From contig CAILBQ010000470.1 in assembly GCA_903832475.1 (NCBI GenBank), positions 1 to 20,751 of the forward strand: a stretch of 20,751 nt of DNA. Reading direction: 5' to 3'. Position numbers and translations under genes: made by a program. This DNA is from an uncultured Acidobacteriota bacterium. GTDB taxonomy: Bacteria > Acidobacteriota > Terriglobia > Terriglobales > Acidobacteriaceae. Under the pieces are notes generated by a model. It was given only the letters and a program-made list of their open reading frames with translations. It did no database searches and had not been told where the DNA came from. Shown here one piece after another: positions 14,411 to 20,751 of this stretch. The number at the start of each line of letters is the position of its first letter. Position 1 is the stretch's first letter.

Positions 14411-15340
14411 TCAATTGGTACCAGCCAGCACCCCGGTCACGGCCGCCAGGGACTGGTGCCCAAAGGCGGAAGCGATGCCGGTTGCCGGTTTTGGGACGAC
14501 CTCGCCGACCGCCAACTCGGCATCGTCCATCATGACGGCGAAGTCCCGCGCCGAGAGCGTTCCCGAATAGAGCAGGCGGTGAGGCCTGACCTGCAGCTTG
14601 TCCTCGAAGAAGGCGGCGGCTACGGCAACCGACCGCTGAACCTCGGCTTGCTGGCCAAAGGGGTCCGCGGGCAATTCAACAGTCCGATATAAAAGGATAT
14701 CGTTTCCTGACACGATCGACGTGCTCAGAGCCTGGGCGCTCAGGTTGACGACGAGGATCGCCTCCTGGCTGTCGATGGCGGCGAGGGCGGCGAGGCTGGC
14801 GGGCAGGACGGAACCGGGCTCGTAACCGGCCATGCGGACAACCGCTTCATACTCCTCGAGGACGGGACCGGGGATGATGGCGGCGAGAACTTTCCATTGG
14901 GTTTCGAGCCGGGAGGAGCCTTCGCTGAGGATCTGATAGCTGATCCCGGCCTGCTCCACATCGAAAGGAACGGATTTGCGGAGGCGAAAGCGCAGCACCG
15001 GCAGAGCTTCTTCAGGCTTGGAGGGGAGGGTGTCGAAGTCGAGCAGGAAGACGCGTACGGCGGAGTCGGGAACGACGACGGTGACAGCCTTGAAGCGCGG
15101 CTGGACCTGGGCCAGTGCGGACCGGATGGCAGTTGACACGGCGGCATGATTGGCGACGTTGGGCTCGAGCAGTCCGGGCTGAAGAGAATCGGCGGGAAAG
15201 GACTCGGCGGCATAGACAGGGGGCTGGCCGGCGGCGGGAGTGGCGGCTGCCGTCACGCCTTCGTGCGTGATCTCGCAGGCAGCGGCTGGCCGTCCGCCGG
15301 TCGTACTCCTGATGGGAACTTTCAGTTTCAATGCAGCCAT
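14411..15340 (-). CDS. pilM: Type IV pilus actin-like protein PilM (short form)
   Basis: I choose ATG at 15340 (309 residues), preceded by AAAAGG at an eight-base spacing. The frame stays open upstream to a TTG at 15448, but that extension is Pro/Arg-rich and overlaps the end of pilB. The block VVVPDSAVRVFLLDFDTLPSKPEEALPVLRFRLRKSVPFDVEQAGISYQIL (89-139) is typical of PilM. Later segments (AAIDSQEAILVVNLS; SIVSGNDILLYRTVELP) correspond to the second half of the actin-like fold. The first phosphate-binding loop is poorly kept (ACEITHEGVT instead of a DxG-type loop) and the protein is shorter than typical PilM, so nucleotide binding is doubtful. Its role is a cytoplasmic ring linking the motor to PilN. 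It lies between pilB and pilN. Confidence 0.85.
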   Translation of the reverse strand: MAALKLKVPIRSTTGGRPAAACEITHEGVTAAATPAAGQPPVYAAESFPADSLQPGLLEPNVANHAAVSTAIRSALAQVQPRFKAVTVVVPDSAVRVFLLDFDTLPSKPEEALPVLRFRLRKSVPFDVEQAGISYQILSEGSSRLETQWKVLAAIIPGPVLEEYEAVVRMAGYEPGSVLPASLAALAAIDSQEAILVVNLSAQALSTSIVSGNDILLYRTVELPADPFGQQAEVQRSVAVAAAFFEDKLQVRPHRLLYSGTLSARDFAVMMDDAELAVGEVVPKPATGIASAFGHQSLAAVTGVLAGTN

Positions 15341-15431
15341 CCTTCTTGCCTTTTCATTTTTTTCTACCTGCGTTCCTCTCAACTTCGGCGAGGAAGGCGG
15401 CGAAGCCGGGTCCGCCCGCACGGCCGGTGCC

Positions 15432-17090
<1,659 letters not shown>

Positions 17091-17150
17091 GTTGTCCTCG
17101 TTGCAATTGGAAACAATTCATTAGTTATCCGACTGGTCTGGGCTGCTTCG

Positions 17151-18341
17151 TCAGTGTTGGAGCTGCCCTAAAGAGAAGATCGGCAAATAGAGCGCGATCA
17201 GGATGATGACGACGACGACGCCCATGACCAGCAGGATGGCGGGTTCGATCAGGGACATGGCGACGGACAGGGACGTGTCGACGTCCTGCTCGAAGAAGTC
17301 GGAGACGGAATTGAGCATCTGCGGCAGCGCGCCGGTTTGTTCCCCGACGGCGATCATTTCTGTCGCAACGGGTGGGAAAACCTTGGTCTTGATGAGCGAG
17401 TCGGCCAGGCTCTTGCCTTCGCGCACCGAGGTTACGGAGGTAAACACGGCCTTGGCGATGCGGTTGGAAGAGATGGAGCGAGCCGCCGTTTCGAGCGACG
17501 GCACCAGGGGCAGGCCGCCGGTGAGCAGGGTCGAGAGCGTCCGGCCAAACAATGCGACCTGGTACTTGATCCAGATCTTGCCGAAGAGCGGCATGCCGAT
17601 GCGGAAACCGTCGATGCGGTCGCGGCCTTTGTCGGTTTTCGAGTAGCGGAAGAGGCCGTAGGCAATGGCGGCGACGATCACCAGGACATAAGGTCCTTTG
17701 TGTTGCGCACCCACGCCGAAGTTGAGCAGCGCGGTGGTGATCCAGGGGAGGGTTCCGCCCATCTGGTCGTAGAGCGTGGCGAAGCTCGGCACAACAAACG
17801 TGATCATGAAAATGAACATGCCGATGACCAGCGTAATCAGCACACTGGGGTAAATCAGCGAGGCGGTCAGCTTCTTGCGAAAGGTCAGCGTAATTTTCTG
17901 GAACGTGACGTATCGCTCCAAAACTTCCTGCAGGTTGCCGGACCGTTCGCCGGCCAGCAGAGTGGTGGTGTACATGGGGGGAAATCCGCCCTGCGCTTCG
18001 AAAGCCACGGAAAGGGATTCGCCTGTCTTGACGCGGTCGGTCACATTGAGCAGTTGCGCGGCAAAGTGGGGGTTGCGCTGGTTGCGCGCAAGCATCTCGA
18101 GGGAGCCGTGGATGGGCAGGCCGGCGCGGACCAGGGTCAAAAACTGCTGGTTGAAGATGAGGAAGGGTTCGAGCTTGGTTTTCCGTCGACGACTGCCCAA
18201 GCCGCCGCGCGTTTTGACGGAGAAGACGTGGTAGCCGGCGTGGGAAAAGCGCTGGCGCAGTTCGTCGGCCGAGGCAGCGTTGTGCGTCTGCTCCTGCACC
18301 CGTCCCCGCTCATCCGCCAGCTTGATGACAAATTCAGCCAT
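17151..18341 (-). CDS. pilC: Inner-membrane platform protein PilC/GspF
   Basis: The 396-residue protein has two T2SSF domains: the first near 58-185 (FNQQFLTLVRAGLPIHGSLE...) and the second near 260-385 (FGRTLSTLLTGGLPLVPSLE, then LIEPAILLVMG), with membrane segments at about 162-186, 216-232 and 365-388. The repeated L-x-(A/G)-GLP-(I/V) and G-E-(R/Q)-(S/T)-G motifs are diagnostic. It is the platform against which the PilB ATPase rotates or pushes to insert pilins. It is the first gene of the operon; its ATG is preceded by GGAAAGAG, and the 126 bases between it and riboflavin synthase must hold the operon promoter unless ribE reads through, as both are on the same strand. Confidence 0.94.
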   Translation of the reverse strand: MAEFVIKLADERGRVQEQTHNAASADELRQRFSHAGYHVFSVKTRGGLGSRRRKTKLEPFLIFNQQFLTLVRAGLPIHGSLEMLARNQRNPHFAAQLLNVTDRVKTGESLSVAFEAQGGFPPMYTTTLLAGERSGNLQEVLERYVTFQKITLTFRKKLTASLIYPSVLITLVIGMFIFMITFVVPSFATLYDQMGGTLPWITTALLNFGVGAQHKGPYVLVIVAAIAYGLFRYSKTDKGRDRIDGFRIGMPLFGKIWIKYQVALFGRTLSTLLTGGLPLVPSLETAARSISSNRIAKAVFTSVTSVREGKSLADSLIKTKVFPPVATEMIAVGEQTGALPQMLNSVSDFFEQDVDTSLSVAMSLIEPAILLVMGVVVVIILIALYLPIFSLGQLQH

Positions 18342-18467
18342 GTTTTATGGGTCTCTTTCCGAAAGCCTAGCTGTCGGCGCGGTTCTCCGCAAGGGTAACA
18401 GTTTCCGCTGCTTCCGCTAGAGGATAGACGCAGGACTCGGCCAGGTCGCTCAATGTGGCACTTGCCG

Positions 18468-19154
18468 TCAATAACCGTTGGCGACGAGCCAAGCCTCGGT
18501 GAGGTCAAACTCAGGAGGACGCTTTGCTGTTTTCTCCGCTTCCATCCGGGAATATGCGAGTTTCACCAGTACATCGGCTTCGACATTGACTTGTGCGCCC
18601 ACGGAGAGGGTGTGCAGATTCGTGCGCCAGTAGGTAAGGGGCAGGATGGCGATGGAGATGGTTTCGCCGTCGAAGTCGGCGATGGTCAAACTGATGCCCT
18701 CGATGGCGACAGAGCCCTTGTGGACCATCCAGGGGCTAACTCGTTCCGGAACCTTCACCTTGAGGGTCCAGTCGGTGGTTGTACGGTCGAAGACTGCGTC
18801 GGTTTCCGGGATGACCGGGTCGAGAGCCGTCAGTATGCCGGTATCGTCTACGTGGCCTTGGACGATATGGCCGCCCAGAGGACTGCCGGCGGCGGTAGGC
18901 AGTTCGAGGTTGACGCGGGAGCCGGAGGTGAGGGTGCCGAGGGAGGTGCGGGCCAGGGTTTCGGCTGCAAGATCGGCGTGAAAGAGTTCAGGATCGACGT
19001 CTAGCGCCGTCAAGCACACGCCGGAGACAGCGAGCGAATCGCCTTCGCGCAGGCGGCCTGCGATTCCCGGAGCTGCCACGGTGAGGCGGTGAACGCCGCC
19101 CAAGTCTTTCAAGCTGATGATCGTTCCTGTTTGCTCGACGATGCCGGTGAACAT
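18468..19154 (-). CDS. ribE: Riboflavin synthase, alpha subunit
   Basis: The 228-residue protein opens MFTGIVEQTG and contains two similar lumazine-binding barrels. The first includes GDSLAVSGVCLTA (near 38-50) and LGGHIVQGHVD (93-103); the second repeats GSVAIEGISLTI (about 147-158) and ends with VNVEADVLVKLAYSR. It dismutates two 6,7-dimethyl-8-ribityllumazine molecules to riboflavin and a pyrimidinedione, the last step of riboflavin synthesis, in the cytoplasm. Length is usual with a slight C-terminal extension (about 20 residues). No other rib genes are visible. The upstream region holds no FMN riboswitch; only a short hairpin (CCTGCC at 19173-19178, GGCAGG at 19186-19191) lies in the leader. 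Confidence 0.96.
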   Translation of the reverse strand: MFTGIVEQTGTIISLKDLGGVHRLTVAAPGIAGRLREGDSLAVSGVCLTALDVDPELFHADLAAETLARTSLGTLTSGSRVNLELPTAAGSPLGGHIVQGHVDDTGILTALDPVIPETDAVFDRTTTDWTLKVKVPERVSPWMVHKGSVAIEGISLTIADFDGETISIAILPLTYWRTNLHTLSVGAQVNVEADVLVKLAYSRMEAEKTAKRPPEFDLTEAWLVANGY

Positions 19155-19347
19155 ATCTCCAGTTTAAGGGAACCTGCCGAAAGATGGCAGGAGCCCCTCA
19201 GAACGACGGTGTTGCCTGATTTGAATTGATGAGATTTCGCATCTTTGCGACCTTGCAAAAACAACCGCATCGCCCTCGCATGCCTCTAACAGTTCGGAAA
19301 GCCGGAGAGTGTCAGTTTCGAAATGACAGCCGGAAGGAGATTTTAGG

Positions 19348-20052
19348 ATGAAGAAGTTTGCGATCGCTCTGTGTGGTTCTCTTCTACTGAGCAGCGTGGC
19401 GTTTGCTGAAGATAACGATGCTGCCAAGCTGGACCACCGTATTGAGGCGGCCCACGCCGTCCTGCACGAATTGATGGCCACGCCGGATCGGGGCGTTCCG
19501 TTGGACATTGCTTCCAAGGCACAGTGCGTCGCCGTGGTGCCTGGATTCAAGAAAGGCGCATTTTTGGTCGGCGGTCAGTATGGCCAAGGCGTTGCGACTT
19601 GTCGCACCGGCCATGGCTGGAGCGCTCCCGTGTTCATCCAGATGACCGGCGCAAGTTTCGGTTTGCAGGCGGGTGGTCAGTCGACTGACTTGGTGCTGAT
19701 CGGCATGAACCGCCGCAGCATGGATGATCTGCTGAAGGACAAGGTCAAGCTGGGCGGGGATGCCGCCGTTGCCGCCGGCCCGGTCGGCCGCAATTCGCAG
19801 GCCTCGACGACGGAGCTGGCCAATGCTGAGTTCCTGGCCTATTCGCGCAGCAAAGGCGTTTTCGCCGGTCTGGATTTGACGGGCGACGTTGTTAACCAGA
19901 ACGACAAAGACACGGAAGAGTATTATGGCAAGCAAATTGGCTATCGCCAAGTGTTGAGCGGTTCTGTTCCGACGCCTGCCGGGGCACAGCATTTCGTACG
20001 GACGGTGAACGAGCTTTTCCGTCGCGGAGAGGCGCGCGAAGCCTCCAAGTAG
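19348..20052 (+). CDS. Secreted SYLF (Ysc84-like) domain protein
   Basis: The 234-residue protein has a clear signal peptide (MKKFAIALCGSLLLSSVAFA, cleavage before EDN) and then a complete SYLF/Ysc84 domain: PLDIASKAQCVAVVPGFKKGAFLVGG, GVATCRTGHGWSAPVFIQMTGASFGLQAGGQSTDLVLIGMN, and later FLAYSRSKGVFAGLDLTG. In eukaryotes this domain binds phosphoinositides; in bacteria it is a common exported protein of unknown role, probably envelope-associated and lipid-binding. ATG 19348 is supported by AAGGAGA at 19334-19340. It is divergent from ribE and ends in a strong terminator, so it is most likely a single-gene transcript. An imperfect hairpin (19310-19328) lies just before the ribosome binding site. 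Confidence 0.93.
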   Translation: MKKFAIALCGSLLLSSVAFAEDNDAAKLDHRIEAAHAVLHELMATPDRGVPLDIASKAQCVAVVPGFKKGAFLVGGQYGQGVATCRTGHGWSAPVFIQMTGASFGLQAGGQSTDLVLIGMNRRSMDDLLKDKVKLGGDAAVAAGPVGRNSQASTTELANAEFLAYSRSKGVFAGLDLTGDVVNQNDKDTEEYYGKQIGYRQVLSGSVPTPAGAQHFVRTVNELFRRGEAREASK

Positions 20053-20072
20053 GCTCAATCAAATTGCATTCA

Positions 20073-20107
20073 AAGGGCGCGAGCGATAAGCTCGCGCCCT
20101 TCTTTTT
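20073..20107 (+). terminator. Intrinsic terminator after the SYLF gene
   Basis: A perfect 12-bp stem, AAGGGCGCGAGC (20073-20084) and GCTCGCGCCCTT (20090-20101), has a five-base loop GATAA and is followed by CTTTTT (20102-20107). It begins 20 bases after the SYLF stop. The opposite strand has only a short TTTG after the stem, so it is mainly a plus-strand terminator. Confidence 0.93.
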
Positions 20108-20198
20108 GTGGTGTTATTGAGTGCGCGTTCGTGGACCCCATTGTCTTCGGGGTTTGAAGATTTGAAGGCACATTGGACCGGAGTTTCGTTCCCAGGTT

Positions 20199-20751
20199 TC
20201 AGTCAAATTGTGGCAGGTGATGCACGTCTTCAGCTGGAACAAGTTCTACCTGGCCTCCGGCTTTCACCCAGGCCTTCAAACCACCTTCAATGACCGTTGT
20301 AGGGCAGTTGGCTTCCTGCAGGGCATGTGCCACGCGAACGCTGGTGGTGTCGCGGATGCAGCTGCAGTAGAGGTAAATCTCGCACTCGGGCGCCATGAAT
20401 TCGCGCAACGCTTCCAGTTCTTCCTGCAATCGGTTTGGCTCGACGCGGATGGAGTTTTTGATGCGCTGCATGCCGGGGTCGTAGTAATTGTGGCTGCGCA
20501 CGTCGGCGATGATGACCAAACGATTGGGATCTTCGGAGCCCAGTCGCTCCTGCAGAGAGGCCGCGGAGATTTTCTCGATATGGCGAAAGCGACGAGCCCG
20601 CAAGGTGAAGAATGCAAGCACCAAAACATAGCCAGCCGCCAGCAGGAGTGCCGCGATAAGCACTGCATGGCCGGCGCCCTCGATCCAGCGGGCGGCGTCG
20701 GCCACGTAGCGGACGAAAACATATCCCAGGCTAAGCCACACGGTGCTATAC
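20199..20751 (-). CDS. DedA-family membrane protein fused to rhodanese domain, C-terminal part
   Basis: The frame is open to the right edge, so the start is outside the window; a GTG at 20741 is in frame but lies in what looks like the end of a membrane domain. The visible N-terminal part (VWLSLGYVFVRYVADAARWIE, then a hydrophobic helix AVLIAALLLAAGYVLVLAFFTLR) resembles the last segments of DedA transporters. A rhodanese domain follows, with LVIIADVRSHNYYDPGMQRIKNSIRV and the active loop YLYCSCIRDTTSVRVA. The first cysteine of CSC is the likely persulfide-carrying residue. Such DedA-rhodanese fusions are known in Proteobacteria and Acidobacteriota; a role in sulfur transfer or redox handling at the membrane is inferred. 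If the gene really began at the GTG it would be a single-helix-anchored rhodanese. Confidence 0.8.
   Translation of the reverse strand, partial: YSTVWLSLGYVFVRYVADAARWIEGAGHAVLIAALLLAAGYVLVLAFFTLRARRFRHIEKISAASLQERLGSEDPNRLVIIADVRSHNYYDPGMQRIKNSIRVEPNRLQEELEALREFMAPECEIYLYCSCIRDTTSVRVAHALQEANCPTTVIEGGLKAWVKAGGQVELVPAEDVHHLPQFD

Noticed and set aside
18453..18467. TGGCAC-like sigma-54 element
   Set aside because: The second half of the motif (TTGC at the right distance) is missing and it would point into ribE antisense.
19155..19347. Possible FMN riboswitch before riboflavin synthase
   Set aside because: The conserved RFN sequence blocks are absent; only a 6-bp hairpin is present in the leader.
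19164..19550. Minus-strand open frame of 128 codons between ribE and the SYLF gene
   Set aside because: Overlaps the SYLF start and its ribosome binding site antisense, and the product shows no family features.
20135..20153. Weak hairpin ACCCC/GGGGT before the right-edge gene's end
   Set aside because: Only five base pairs and no T run on the minus strand; not a convincing terminator for the rhodanese gene.

Overview
The window looks like chromosomal DNA of a high-GC member of the Acidobacteriota (Terriglobia/Acidobacteriaceae-like). This is inferred from gene content: a secreted VWFA-related protein of the acidobacterial type, a secreted SpoIVB/S55-peptidase-like protein, a PilB-PilC-PilM-PilN-PilO pilus/secretion operon ending in a pseudopilin, and a SYLF-domain protein. 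No rRNA, tRNA, CRISPR array, phage or transposase gene was seen.

Left part (1-2227): the start of a HAD-family phosphatase running off the left edge (minus strand), a doubtful small zinc-ribbon ORF (plus), a secreted c-type cytochrome (minus) with a well-placed Crp/Fnr-like palindrome upstream, and a Phd/VapC-type toxin-antitoxin pair (minus) with tandem palindromes at the antitoxin start.

Envelope block (2228-9129, minus strand): in transcription order, a secreted S55-like peptidase protein, a zinc alcohol dehydrogenase, a large exported beta-propeller protein and a LolC/LolE-type permease. The last three are closely spaced and probably co-transcribed. The S55 gene carries a REP-like hairpin in a low-complexity linker.

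Centre (9301-11066, plus strand): an exported VWFA-related protein whose metal-site motif is degenerate, then an A-type iron-sulfur carrier (ErpA/IscA) preceded by a candidate promoter-operator. A strong bidirectional terminator closes this block against the convergent pilus operon.

Right part (11266-18341, minus strand): a seven-gene type IV pilus / type II secretion-like operon, pilC-pilB-pilM-pilN-pilO-(pilP/gspC-like)-pseudopilin. It holds the motor ATPase, the inner-membrane platform, the alignment complex and one pilin-like protein; the secretin, prepilin peptidase and retraction ATPase are not here. Upstream lie riboflavin synthase (minus), a divergent SYLF-domain protein (plus) with a clear terminator, and the C-terminal part of a DedA-rhodanese fusion running off the right edge.

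Most of the window is ordinary core and envelope biology. I do not see a clear new defence or mobile system. The best leads are regulatory (cytochrome c and erpA upstream regions), the palindrome inside the S55 gene, and the altered motifs in the S55, VWFA and pseudopilin proteins.
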